Shown: one piece after another, positions 32,730 to 40,900 of the stretch
Layout: the number at the start of each line of letters is the position of its first letter
Position numbering within the stretch: the stretch's first letter is position 1
Assembly (NCBI GenBank): GCA_000242235.1
Contig: JH590861.1
Location: 328,692-392,691 of the forward strand
Direction of reading: 5' to 3'
Origin: Stomatobaculum longum
Lineage (GTDB): Bacteria; Bacillota; Clostridia; Lachnospirales; Lachnospiraceae
DNA: 64,000 nt
Notes under the pieces: generated by a model
What the model was told of the DNA's origin: nothing
Seen by the model: the letters and a program-made list of their open reading frames with translations, nothing else
Database searches by the model: none
Translations under genes and position numbers: made by a program

Positions 32730-33644
32730 CTATGCTTTTTGTCGAAACTTGTCGAGTAGCGCTTCAAAATAGGTCGGGAGCGGCGCCGTGAACTCAAGAT
32801 AGCGGCCATCCGCCGGATGACGGAAGCCAAGCACCGCCGCATGCAGACATTGTCCCTCCAGATGATAGGGGTTTTTCCCGCTTCCGTAGACCGTGTCGCC
32901 GAGCAACGGATGGCCGAGTGAGGCCAGATGTGCTCGAATCTGATGTGTCCGTCCGGTCTCCAGACGACACTCGAGATAAGTTGCCGCTGCAAAGCGCTCC
33001 AGCACCCTGTAGTGGGTGACCGCATGCTTGCCGCCGATCATACCGCTTTTCATGCGCTTCCGGTTCTCCGGGTCACGCCCGAGCGGTGCGTCCACAGTTC
33101 CTTCCTCTTCCTGCATCCTGCCCTGTGCCAGTGCGAGATAACGGCGCGTAATGCTGTGCGCCTTCAGCTGTTCGGCAATGCACTGATGCGCCCTGTCATT
33201 TTTGCAGGCAATCATCACACCTGTCGTGTCCCTATCGATGCGGTGTACAATTCCCGGCCGAAGAATCCCGTTGATGCCCGACAAGCTGTCTTTACAGTGG
33301 TACAGGAGGGCATTGACCAGTGTTCCGCCGGTATGCCCGGCTGCCGGGTGAACCACCATACCCTTGGGCTTGTTGATTACGATGACATCCTTGTCTTCAT
33401 AAAGAATGTCGAGCGGAATATTTTCCGGAAGCACCTCTGTCGCCTCGGGTTCCGGCAAAGTGACCGAAAGGCGTTCCCCCGCTGTCAATGGATAGCTCGC
33501 CTTGCGCGGCTTGCCGTCGACCAGGACGCTCCCCTCCTTAATCAACTTCTGAGCATGTGCACGCGTCAGCTCCGGAAAGAGCAGGGAGATTGCTATGTCC
33601 AGTCGCTTATTCGCAAGTTCTTCCTGAATAATAAGCTCCTCCAA
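32730..33644 (-). CDS. RluD-family 23S rRNA pseudouridine synthase
   Basis: 304 aa: S4 domain (about 10-75; NKRLDIAISLLFPELTRAHAQ), catalytic GIVHRIDRDTTGVM motif with the essential Asp (about residue 138), ETGRTHQIRAHLASLGHPLLGD near residue 230. RluD-type enzymes modify helix 69 of 23S rRNA. It follows lspA by 12 nt, the order lspA-rluD being conserved widely, which supports assignment as the RluD/YlyB orthologue. Confidence 0.93.
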   Translation of the reverse strand: MEELIIQEELANKRLDIAISLLFPELTRAHAQKLIKEGSVLVDGKPRKASYPLTAGERLSVTLPEPEATEVLPENIPLDILYEDKDVIVINKPKGMVVHPAAGHTGGTLVNALLYHCKDSLSGINGILRPGIVHRIDRDTTGVMIACKNDRAHQCIAEQLKAHSITRRYLALAQGRMQEEEGTVDAPLGRDPENRKRMKSGMIGGKHAVTHYRVLERFAAATYLECRLETGRTHQIRAHLASLGHPLLGDTVYGSGKNPYHLEGQCLHAAVLGFRHPADGRYLEFTAPLPTYFEALLDKFRQKA

Positions 33645-33656
33645 ACCTGTCTCCTT

Positions 33657-34172
33657 TTATTTTAAGAATGAAAATTCTTCCTCTTTATAATAAAAACAAA
33701 ATAACAGAATAAAGACAGCTGCCGCACAGGTTACAAAAATATCCGCGACATTAAATACCGGAAAAGAAATCGGAATAAATGAGAAAAAATCGACGACGGA
33801 ACCGCGCATGACGCGGTCACATAAATTCCCCAGTGCACCGCCGATTAAAAATGCGAGATTAATAACAAGCGGCATATATCTTTTCTTTTCCGGCAAGCGA
33901 TAAAGCACATAAACGACAAAAAGACAAATCGCCGCCGTAATACCATAAAAGAAAATCATCTGTCCCTGCAACATGCCAAAGGCCGCACCGTGATTTTCTA
34001 TCCGAATCAGCTCGACCAGTCCCGGCAAAAAAGATCTCGCGGTTTCAAGCGGCAAGTGTTGCAGAGCAAGGCGCTTGGTCCACTGATCCAGCAGAACACA
34101 GAGCCCAACAATCACGGCAAATAGCAATGACATCCTCGCCTTGGAACAAGCGGTTTCGTTTTTTTCTGTCAT
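33657..34172 (-). CDS. lspA: Lipoprotein signal peptidase (signal peptidase II)
   Basis: 171 aa with four membrane segments. LDQWTKRLA near the N terminus, IENHGAAFGML, GNLCDRVMRGSVVDFF and FNVADIFVT contain the conserved Asn and the two catalytic Asp residues. LspA cleaves prolipoproteins after lipidation. The ATG at 34172 has AGAGAGGA at the right distance; a TTG at 34190 would add six residues without a ribosome site. It lies between ylmH and rluD. Confidence 0.94.
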   Translation of the reverse strand: MTEKNETACSKARMSLLFAVIVGLCVLLDQWTKRLALQHLPLETARSFLPGLVELIRIENHGAAFGMLQGQMIFFYGITAAICLFVVYVLYRLPEKKRYMPLVINLAFLIGGALGNLCDRVMRGSVVDFFSFIPISFPVFNVADIFVTCAAAVFILLFCFYYKEEEFSFLK

Positions 34173-34186
34173 AGTAAAATCCTCTC

Positions 34187-34948
34187 TCAAACGAAATATG
34201 CGATATCCACATACAGGCGCCCGCTTCGTGTGGAGCGCGGCTCCGCGTCGCAGAGCCGGAACTTTCCCTTGCCGCGAAGACTCATAACATCTCCGGCCCG
34301 CAGAACCTCGGCCGGATTGCTGAGCTCAGTACCGTTTCGCAGCACCTTTCCCGTCGAAAATGCTTCTTTGGCCCGGGTACGGGATAAATTCCAGACTGCG
34401 GCGACCAGAACATCGGCACGAAGAGAAGCCGCATTGACGCTGCGAACTTCGGTGCGACGCACGGCACTGAGCGCTTCCCGCGGTATTTCCAGCACTTCGA
34501 TGCGGGTATGCCGCACTTCCGTCAATTCGCGCTCTATGAGCGCTTTGACGGAAGGCAGCGCGACCAGTTGCGCCTTGTTTTCCGTTACCATAAGGTCTCC
34601 GAGCATCTCCCGCCGTATGCCGAGTCCCATTAGCGCGCCGAGAAAATCGCGGTGGCCGAGCGGCTCCGCAAACTTCGGTGCACGCGGTGCAAGCTCCAGA
34701 CAAATCAGCTCGTCCTCCGGCGGTTCTTCGAGATAGGACGGCAAAAAAAAGAGCACCTTTCTCTCAGCGTCACAAAAAACGCCGTCGGAAATCATACGGA
34801 TTCCGGCGACGTTTGGTAAACATTGCGCTGCGAGACGTTGCTCTTCCACAGTCAGAAAATAGCTGTGCGTCGGCACATTCCGATCCTCGCACTGCCGGGA
34901 CAAATCCAGCAGGCGATTGCGAAACAACTGCAACTCTCTCTCGTTCAT
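34187..34948 (-). CDS. ylmH: YlmH-like S4-domain RNA-binding protein
   Basis: 253 aa. The C-terminal S4 domain (about 180-250; VWNLSRTRAKEAFSTGKVLRNG) is preceded by an N-terminal domain typical of YlmH, with GIRREMLGDLMV and LPSVKALIERELTEVR segments. YlmH rescues stalled 50S-nascent-chain complexes in Bacillus and is encoded in the division cluster with sepF. It shares its start with the sepF stop (one-base contact) and precedes lspA. Confidence 0.92.
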   Translation of the reverse strand: MNERELQLFRNRLLDLSRQCEDRNVPTHSYFLTVEEQRLAAQCLPNVAGIRMISDGVFCDAERKVLFFLPSYLEEPPEDELICLELAPRAPKFAEPLGHRDFLGALMGLGIRREMLGDLMVTENKAQLVALPSVKALIERELTEVRHTRIEVLEIPREALSAVRRTEVRSVNAASLRADVLVAAVWNLSRTRAKEAFSTGKVLRNGTELSNPAEVLRAGDVMSLRGKGKFRLCDAEPRSTRSGRLYVDIAYFV

Positions 34949-35514
34949 CAGACAGACTTGGAGCGCGGCATCTGCGCCACCTGGCTCTCGACATCTTCGA
35001 AATCACCGGAGAGCTCCACATTCTTTGGCACCAGGATATAGATGGACTGCGATACATTGTCGATATGGCCGTTGACGCCGCCGGCAAGTCCGATCGCAAA
35101 TGAAACGAAACTCTGCTCCTCTTCACAGTTCTCAAGGTTGAGAATGATGGTGCGCCCTTCATCGCGAAGCATCTGAATGGCCTTATGCATCTCATCATCC
35201 TCAAAACGCTTGGGCGTCATCAGCGAGATGTTGAGATTTGAGCGTCCTGTGACCGGTGTGATGTTGCCGCTCTGCATCTTTCTGCTCTGCGACTTTGTAG
35301 TGCCTGCCTCGTTTCCGCTCTTTTTACTCGATGCGGACGCATAGTTCTCAGCATACGGATAATCATCGTCTTCCGTGTAAAACTGTTTCGTACCGCCAAA
35401 GACATTGATTTTTTCGTCATCGTCTTCACCGCCGAAATTATCCGGACCTCCCAGCCCTCCGTCATCCGGATCGGTTCCCAATATGACCCTTTTGAACCAG
35501 TCTATCGCACTCAT
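34948..35514 (-). CDS. sepF: Cell division protein SepF
   Basis: 188 aa: N-terminal membrane-targeting helix (MSAIDWFKRVILG), an acidic/Gly linker (15-95), and the SepF core (about 100-180; ISLMTPKRFEDDEMHKAIQMLRD-like, LNLENCEEEQSFVSFAIGLAGGVNG). SepF rings tether and bundle FtsZ at the septum. The ATG overlaps the yggS stop (4 nt). ylmG, often present between sepF and ylmH, is missing. Confidence 0.94.
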   Translation of the reverse strand: MSAIDWFKRVILGTDPDDGGLGGPDNFGGEDDDEKINVFGGTKQFYTEDDDYPYAENYASASSKKSGNEAGTTKSQSRKMQSGNITPVTGRSNLNISLMTPKRFEDDEMHKAIQMLRDEGRTIILNLENCEEEQSFVSFAIGLAGGVNGHIDNVSQSIYILVPKNVELSGDFEDVESQVAQMPRSKSV

Positions 35515-36212
35515 TGTCCGTCCTCCCCTAAATTCCGCGCGCCAAACAGCCCTGTCCCCACCCGAATTATGGTGGCGCCTTCTTCAATCGCGACGCTGTA
35601 ATCCCCCGTCATCCCCATAGACAAGATATCCATACTGATATTATCCAGTGTATTCCATCTTGTGTCAATCGATATTTCTTTCAATTTTCGAAAGACAGCG
35701 CGATTATCTTCTTGATTAATTGTGAAGGGTGCAACTGTCATAAGGCCGCGAATTTTGAGATTTTTATACTGACAAAGCCGATTCAGGAGTCCCCAGAGTT
35801 CTTCGGGTAAGAAGCCGAATTTACTCTCCTCTTCCGCGACATTTACCTCGAGCAGACCTTCCACGACGATACGCTGTTTCATGGCCTCAAAATCCACCGC
35901 ATCGAGAAGTTTCAGAGAATCCAAGGAGTGAATTAATACCGTCTTGGAGAGCACTTGCCGAACCTTGTTGGTCTGCAGATGTCCGATCAGATGCCAACGG
36001 ATATCTTCCGGCAGCTGCGACTCTTTGCCGAGCATCTCTTTCACTTTATTCTCACCGAAATCGCGCAGTCCGAGCGCATAGGCCTCTTCGATTGCGGAGA
36101 CCGGCTGGGTCTTGCTCACGGCGATCAGTCTGACGCTCTCGCGCGAACGCCCCGCCCGCGCACAGGCGCTCTGAATATTGCTTTCGATTTCTTCTAAATG
36201 CTCACGCAGCAT
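35511..36212 (-). CDS. YggS/PROSC family pyridoxal-phosphate homeostasis protein
   Basis: 233 aa alanine-racemase-like barrel without the dimer domain. VRLIAVSKTQPVSAIEEA carries the PLP-binding Lys near residue 34, FGENKVKEM and WHLIGHLQTNKV follow, and SMGMTGDYSVAIEEGATIIRVGTGLFG is the phosphate-binding end. It binds PLP and buffers vitamin B6 pools and, indirectly, amino-acid metabolism. Its place before sepF is the conserved ylmE position. Confidence 0.95.
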   Translation of the reverse strand: MLREHLEEIESNIQSACARAGRSRESVRLIAVSKTQPVSAIEEAYALGLRDFGENKVKEMLGKESQLPEDIRWHLIGHLQTNKVRQVLSKTVLIHSLDSLKLLDAVDFEAMKQRIVVEGLLEVNVAEEESKFGFLPEELWGLLNRLCQYKNLKIRGLMTVAPFTINQEDNRAVFRKLKEISIDTRWNTLDNISMDILSMGMTGDYSVAIEEGATIIRVGTGLFGARNLGEDGQ

Positions 36213-36222
36213 AGGTACCTCC

Positions 36223-37617
36223 TCAATAAACCATCTCGCCCTCTCGCCCCTCGCTTCCGTTCAGCAGAATGCGGTCATAGGGATTGATACTGCCGCTGAT
36301 ACCGCGGTGTACAATGGCATATTCATCATTCTCTTCGATAATCTCGACCTTGCGGAATACCGCAATGCCGCCGGTCACACTGTAGACGCCCGGCAATTCT
36401 CCGGTGTCTCCGACCTGAACCTTCTGGTCTCTGGCGTCATTGATGAGCCAGTCGCCTTTCTTCAGCGACGCATTCTCATCCATACTGACATAGAAATATG
36501 TATCATCGCGGTGCACGACCGTGACCGGCACATCGACCGCCTGCTCTTCTCCGTTCTCCATCTGCAGACGATGCACCACATTGCCGTTGTTTGCGCCGCC
36601 GCGCGTCAGGTAGAGCAACGGAATCGCATAATACGTCTTCTTGGTGAGCGCGGTCTTCTGGATTTTCAGGCCGTCTTTTCTTCCCTCGACAATGCGGAAT
36701 TTTACAAAGCGGTCTTCCAGAAACTGAATCATATAGCGCTGAAACGTCAGGACGCCGTAGCGCTGGTTGGCATCTTCATCCTTCCCGGTAATTTCATGGT
36801 AGTCTCCGCTCAAGCTGATATTGCTGCCCATGAAACTGACCCGCAGGCTCTTCGTATTTTCGCGGCTCTCCTTTTTGTCGAGCGGAAAGACGACTTTCCA
36901 CTCCTCGGAGGGCACAATCCGGTAGACAGGATCGCCCGCGTTCACAAAGGTCTTTTTGCTGTCGGCCGCCGCGGAAGTTGTATCCTGATCGAAGAGCGCC
37001 GCGGTGATATTGTCCTCCGTCACAGTGCTGTAATTGTCCAGACGAAAGGAAACCACACCCGAGAGCGGGGAGGTGACATCCGTCAATTCGATTCCCTGCT
37101 TCTTCATCTCCTCGTCCAGATTGCCGAGCAGGCTTAGCGATGCGTAGGACGAGAGCAGAGACTGAATGCTATTCTCCGCCGTGTAGTTCTGCGCGTACTG
37201 GTCGCGGTCATAGCTTTTCCGGTAGGCGGAGAGACGATTTTTAATCTCATGGATATTGTCGGCGCCGAGCGGTGCATTGCCGCCTAAATTGCCTGCGAGC
37301 TGCGGCGTCACATCGGTTGCGGAGAGCGCATAAATGCGATTGCCGACGGCGGCGCGCTTCCCCTCCTGCAGATAGTAAATCGGATAGCCGCCGCGCGGCG
37401 CTGTCTCAATCTGCTCATCACGCAATATGATGCCGGTATAGTAGTGATTGCTCACAATCTCGCCCGGCTCAACGGTTGTGACGCGCGGACGTTTTCGCAT
37501 AACAGGGGTACAGATGGTATATAGAAGATAAACGACTGCGGCAATCAACAAAATATATTCCGGGCGAAGTACGGAATTCGCCTTCTGCTCATTGTCCGCT
37601 TTTTTTTGATTCGCCAA
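36223..37617 (-). CDS. HlyD-like membrane-fusion/adaptor protein in the division cluster
   Basis: 464 aa with one N-terminal membrane span (about 19-38) and an extracytoplasmic part that begins with a lipoyl/biotinyl-like half motif (VEPGEIVSNHYYTGIILRDEQ), a helical hairpin (about 120-175) and returns with LSGVVSFRLDNYS near residue 190. This is HlyD/RND adaptor-like topology, yet no ABC or RND transporter is adjacent. In Lachnospiraceae-type genomes this gene often precedes yggS-sepF, suggesting an envelope or division-related function rather than drug export (inference). There are about 87 nt with a hairpin between it and the upstream P-loop gene. Confidence 0.75.
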   Translation of the reverse strand: MANQKKADNEQKANSVLRPEYILLIAAVVYLLYTICTPVMRKRPRVTTVEPGEIVSNHYYTGIILRDEQIETAPRGGYPIYYLQEGKRAAVGNRIYALSATDVTPQLAGNLGGNAPLGADNIHEIKNRLSAYRKSYDRDQYAQNYTAENSIQSLLSSYASLSLLGNLDEEMKKQGIELTDVTSPLSGVVSFRLDNYSTVTEDNITAALFDQDTTSAAADSKKTFVNAGDPVYRIVPSEEWKVVFPLDKKESRENTKSLRVSFMGSNISLSGDYHEITGKDEDANQRYGVLTFQRYMIQFLEDRFVKFRIVEGRKDGLKIQKTALTKKTYYAIPLLYLTRGGANNGNVVHRLQMENGEEQAVDVPVTVVHRDDTYFYVSMDENASLKKGDWLINDARDQKVQVGDTGELPGVYSVTGGIAVFRKVEIIEENDEYAIVHRGISGSINPYDRILLNGSEGREGEMVY

Positions 37618-37656
37618 AACGACCTCCGCTTGCGCTGAAAATGCCTGTACACAAGG

Positions 37657-37683
37657 ACGGACAGCCCGGAAAGGGCTGTCCGT
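37657..37683 (-). terminator. Hairpin between the P-loop gene and the HlyD-like gene
   Basis: ACGGACAGCCC / GGGCTGTCCGT perfect 11-bp stem with a 5-nt loop; poor T tract on the minus strand (CCTTG), so termination is probably partial. Confidence 0.55.
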
Positions 37684-37705
37684 AAATTCTCTTTACGCCT
37701 ATCGG

Positions 37706-38125
37706 TCAGAGCGCGATGACAACGTCTTTCTTCGCATTCTCCGGAAGATCGGCCGCATCCATCGAAACACTGAGCACGAAGTTCACATTGTACTTCTCAC
37801 CGATCTTTTCCAGCGTGTCAACGACCGGGGTGATATCGCCGCCCTCTAAGTTCGCAAGCTTCAAGAAGCTGTCGAGGAACATGGTCTCCAAATCGTGATC
37901 CTGCGAAATGATGCCGGAGACAAAACCGGTGAAGCCGTCGCTGCTCATAATCTCGTAGTCATTCACATTGATCAAACGAATTTTATTGCTGAGCTCATAC
38001 ATGTGCTTTGCGCTCTTATCAAGGTAGACGACCGTACCCTTCGCATTCTTGACAGCCTCATTCGCCATCTCAAGAAGTCGCTTGGTCTTTCCTTTTCCCT
38101 TGACGCCCACAATAATCTGAACCAT
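37706..38125 (-). CDS. Small P-loop ATPase-like protein, 139 aa
   Basis: The N-terminal IIVGVKGKGKTKRLL is a clear Walker A motif (residues 4-18), and VNFVLSVSMD near residue 114 could be Walker B. It has no further domains, membrane segment or partner gene. Such proteins are sometimes labelled 'PilT-like' in Clostridia, but this is far shorter than PilT and lacks its motifs. It has its own good promoter (38160-38188) and a GGAGGTAG ribosome site, so it is expressed independently. Function unknown. Confidence 0.75.
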   Translation of the reverse strand: MVQIIVGVKGKGKTKRLLEMANEAVKNAKGTVVYLDKSAKHMYELSNKIRLINVNDYEIMSSDGFTGFVSGIISQDHDLETMFLDSFLKLANLEGGDITPVVDTLEKIGEKYNVNFVLSVSMDAADLPENAKKDVVIAL

Positions 38126-38159
38126 GTGTCTACCTCCTTGGTTTCTGTCTGTTATAGTA

Positions 38160-38188
38160 ATTATACGTTAGCACCGAAAAAAGTTCAA
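38160..38188 (-). promoter_or_regulatory. Promoter of the small P-loop gene
   Basis: Minus strand: TTGAAC, 17-nt spacer, TATAAT; starts at the stop codon of the carboxypeptidase gene upstream. Confidence 0.8.
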
Positions 38189-39252
38189 TGCACTTGTGCG
38201 CTTTTTTGCAATAAGAGGCTGGTGTCCTGATAAAGCACGTCGTGATTCGGCGATTTTAGAACGACCGAATAATACTGCTTTCCGGACTCCGACGCCGTGA
38301 GCTGCGCGAGGCAGGCTCCTGCCGCCAGTGTGGTTCCGGTCTTTGCCGCGACCACGGAAAAGCCCTCCGGGAGCTTCGCCTTGCCCACCAGGTAGTAATT
38401 GGTGTTAAACCACTTCTTCTGCACCGGCTGCCCGGCCGCGTCCACATAGTCGGCTGTGTAGAGCTTCTGACTCGCCAGTTTCTGAAACTCCGGGTACTTC
38501 ATCGCCTCGTGGAGTATCAGATACAGGTCATAGGGCGTCGTATAGTGATCGGGGTCGGTTAAACCGTGCGAATTGGTGAAATGCGTCCCGGTTGCACCGA
38601 GCTCTTTTGCGCGCGCATTCATCTTCTCGACAAAGGCCTCTTCACTGCCGGCCACCTGTTTTGCAATCATATTGGCCGCGTCGGCGCCGGAGCGAACCAT
38701 GAGACAATAGAGTACCTGCTCTGCCGTTAGCTTGTCTCCCTGCTGAAAACCTCCCATGCTGGCGCCAGGTTCCGAGACGACAATCTCCGGACCGGCCGTC
38801 CACACATCGTCCATGTGGATGTCGCTGTCTTCGAGTGCGAGGAGACAGGTCATAATCTTTGTGGTCGAGGCCGGATTCATGCGCGTATAGGCATTGCGCG
38901 AGAGCAGTGCTTTTTCATTGGTCCCGTCAATCAGAAGCACACCTTCGGCGCGGATATCGCCGAGTAATTCGGTGCCGCTGTCGGCCTCCGGAACCGCGAG
39001 GTCCGCCGCAAACGATTTCAGCGCCGAGGCCTGCGCCGTACTCTGTAAGAGTGCGCTGCCGCGCGTATTCGGCACATAGCGATTCGAGAGCAGGGAACCG
39101 AACTCCCGATAGGCGAGCGCCGCACACAGCAGAACGAGCAAAAGGAAGAGGCGGATGAGCGGCAGACCACGCTTTCTGCGTCGCCTGCTACTCCGCCGCC
39201 GTCTCGACGCATAGTCAGCGCCGGTAGTAATTTCGGAATTCAAAATCGCCAC
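38185..39252 (-). CDS. D-alanyl-D-alanine carboxypeptidase (peptidase S11, DacA-like)
   Basis: 355 aa. Very basic N terminus (Arg-rich, residues 17-28), one membrane anchor (about 31-48), then a serine penicillin-binding domain: PASTTKIM (SxxK, near residue 128), RSGADAAN (SxN-equivalent with Ala replacing Asn, near 188), and AAKTGTT (KTG, near 306). It trims the terminal D-Ala from peptidoglycan pentapeptides. There is no C-terminal amphipathic anchor domain; anchoring is N-terminal instead. The start overlaps mgsA by 38 nt. Confidence 0.9.
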   Translation of the reverse strand: MAILNSEITTGADYASRRRRSSRRRRKRGLPLIRLFLLLVLLCAALAYREFGSLLSNRYVPNTRGSALLQSTAQASALKSFAADLAVPEADSGTELLGDIRAEGVLLIDGTNEKALLSRNAYTRMNPASTTKIMTCLLALEDSDIHMDDVWTAGPEIVVSEPGASMGGFQQGDKLTAEQVLYCLMVRSGADAANMIAKQVAGSEEAFVEKMNARAKELGATGTHFTNSHGLTDPDHYTTPYDLYLILHEAMKYPEFQKLASQKLYTADYVDAAGQPVQKKWFNTNYYLVGKAKLPEGFSVVAAKTGTTLAAGACLAQLTASESGKQYYSVVLKSPNHDVLYQDTSLLLQKSAQVH

Positions 39253-39622
39253 GCTCCATGGATTTAATCAACAGCTCAGCCGTCGCAAGATTGGTTGCGA
39301 CCGGAATATTATGAACATCGCAGAGCCTAAGGACATTGCTGACATTGGGCTCGTGCGGCTTCGGCTGCAGTGGGTCGCGAAGAAAAATCACGAGATCTAG
39401 GTCATTGTCCTCAATCTGTGCGCCGAGCTGCTGCTCACCGCCCAGGTGTCCGGCGAGATACTTGTGAACCGTGAGGTTGGTGACCTCTTCAACGAGACGT
39501 CCCGTTGTCCCGGTTGCAAACAGCGTGTGCTTCGCAAGTATTCCTCGGTAAGCGACACAAAAGTTCTGCATCAACTTCTTTTTTGCATCATGTGCAATCA
39601 ATCCGATATTCATACTGCTCAT
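39215..39622 (-). CDS. mgsA: Methylglyoxal synthase
   Basis: 135 aa. [17 protein letters not shown] at the N terminus, [20 protein letters not shown] and [17 protein letters not shown] are diagnostic, with the catalytic Asp in the last block and His/Asp residues elsewhere intact. MgsA converts dihydroxyacetone phosphate to methylglyoxal, bypassing lower glycolysis when phosphate is limiting. It lies directly after rodA, an order seen in several Clostridia. Confidence 0.94.
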   Translation of the reverse strand: MSSMNIGLIAHDAKKKLMQNFCVAYRGILAKHTLFATGTTGRLVEEVTNLTVHKYLAGHLGGEQQLGAQIEDNDLDLVIFLRDPLQPKPHEPNVSNVLRLCDVHNIPVATNLATAELLIKSMERGDFEFRNYYRR

Positions 39623-39647
39623 TCCTCATTCTTTCTTTGAAAGGTGC

Positions 39648-40817
39648 TCAGCGGTATTGCCCTCCGAACCCAACTCTACCACGCGGCATATCATCCTCCC
39701 GGTAGATATCCCGCCGTTGTAGCCCGACATTCAGTACCAGTCCGATCTGCACATAAAAGGCGAGCAGTGAACTGACACCATAGCTGATAAAAGGAAGCGT
39801 AAGCCCCGTATTGGGGAAGATACCCGTTGCCACAGCAATGTTGCTGAACCCCTGAAAGGCAATGAGTGTGCCGACACCGGTGCAGAGAATACGTCCTTCC
39901 ATGTCGCGCGCTTTACCGGCGAGATAATAGCACTCATAGACCAGAATCGCATAGAGCAATAACACGAGCAGACAACCCACAAAGCCCATTTCTTCTCCGA
40001 TCACGGCAAAGATGAAGTCGGTCTGTTCCTCGGAGAGGAAATTACCGCTCTTCACGGAAGCGAGCGTGTTGTTGTTCAAGCCCTTGCCGAAGAGCTGCCC
40101 AGATCCGATTGCCATGATGGAGTTGTCCTGCTGCCAGTTCGCATCCGCATACTGTGCCGGGTACAGAAAGGCCAGAATGCGGCGCACCTGATACTCCTTC
40201 AGGAAAGGCACCATGCCTCGCTTCAGCAAAAAGACGGTGCTGACGGCAAAGGGCACGGCGACCAGCAACGCAAGGCCGATCCAGCGGTAACTGATACCCG
40301 CCGCAAACAGCATGGCGGCAATACTGACTGCCACGACGATGGTTGTCGAGAGATCCGGCTCCGAGCTGATGAGTCCGATCGGAATCATCGCAAAGGCCGC
40401 AAACAGCAGCAAAAATCGGGGCTGATTGATACTCTCGTAGTTTTTGCCGAGTAGCCAGGAAAAGAACATCGCAACACCGATTTTTGCAAACTCCGACGGT
40501 TGCACCTGTCCCAGTGCCGGCAGGACAATCCACCGCTTTGCACCGTTGACGCTCTTACCGAAGAAGCGAACCATAAGGAGCAGGATTGCGCAGAGCACAA
40601 AAACCGGCACCGCATAGCGCAACAACTTCTGATATGGAACAAAGCAGAGCAACGCGATGACCGCGATGCCCAAGACCATTCCGGCAGCCTGTCGCCCGAC
40701 ATAGCTCATGTTCTGGTTTGTCGCACTGTTAATCGCCAAAATGCCAATGACATTCAGCGCACAAACTGCAAAAAGCAAGCGGAAGGAAAATACCCGCAAA
40801 AAACGTTTTACATCCAT
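39648..40817 (-). CDS. rodA: Rod-shape-determining SEDS glycosyltransferase RodA
   Basis: 389 aa with about ten membrane segments. It shows SEDS signatures: NGAKRWIVLPALGQVQPSEFAK-type loop near residue 95, DLSTTIVVAV, and the C-terminal NTGLTLPFISYGVSSLLA. RodA polymerises lateral-wall peptidoglycan with the class B PBP encoded immediately upstream; mgsA follows downstream. GGAGG precedes the ATG. Confidence 0.92.
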   Translation of the reverse strand: MDVKRFLRVFSFRLLFAVCALNVIGILAINSATNQNMSYVGRQAAGMVLGIAVIALLCFVPYQKLLRYAVPVFVLCAILLLMVRFFGKSVNGAKRWIVLPALGQVQPSEFAKIGVAMFFSWLLGKNYESINQPRFLLLFAAFAMIPIGLISSEPDLSTTIVVAVSIAAMLFAAGISYRWIGLALLVAVPFAVSTVFLLKRGMVPFLKEYQVRRILAFLYPAQYADANWQQDNSIMAIGSGQLFGKGLNNNTLASVKSGNFLSEEQTDFIFAVIGEEMGFVGCLLVLLLYAILVYECYYLAGKARDMEGRILCTGVGTLIAFQGFSNIAVATGIFPNTGLTLPFISYGVSSLLAFYVQIGLVLNVGLQRRDIYREDDMPRGRVGFGGQYR

Positions 40818-40868
40818 TCCGCGCGAGCCTCCTCAAATTCTAACGGAAAAGCCGGAATATTTCCAGTA

Positions 40869-40897
40869 TTTTTATCTAAAATGTCGAAATTTTTCAA
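40869..40897 (-). promoter_or_regulatory. Possible internal promoter before rodA
   Basis: Minus strand: TTGAAA, 17-nt spacer, TAAAAA, starting within the last codons of the PBP2 gene. The -10 matches only four of six bases. Confidence 0.35.
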
Positions 40898-40900
40898 TCT

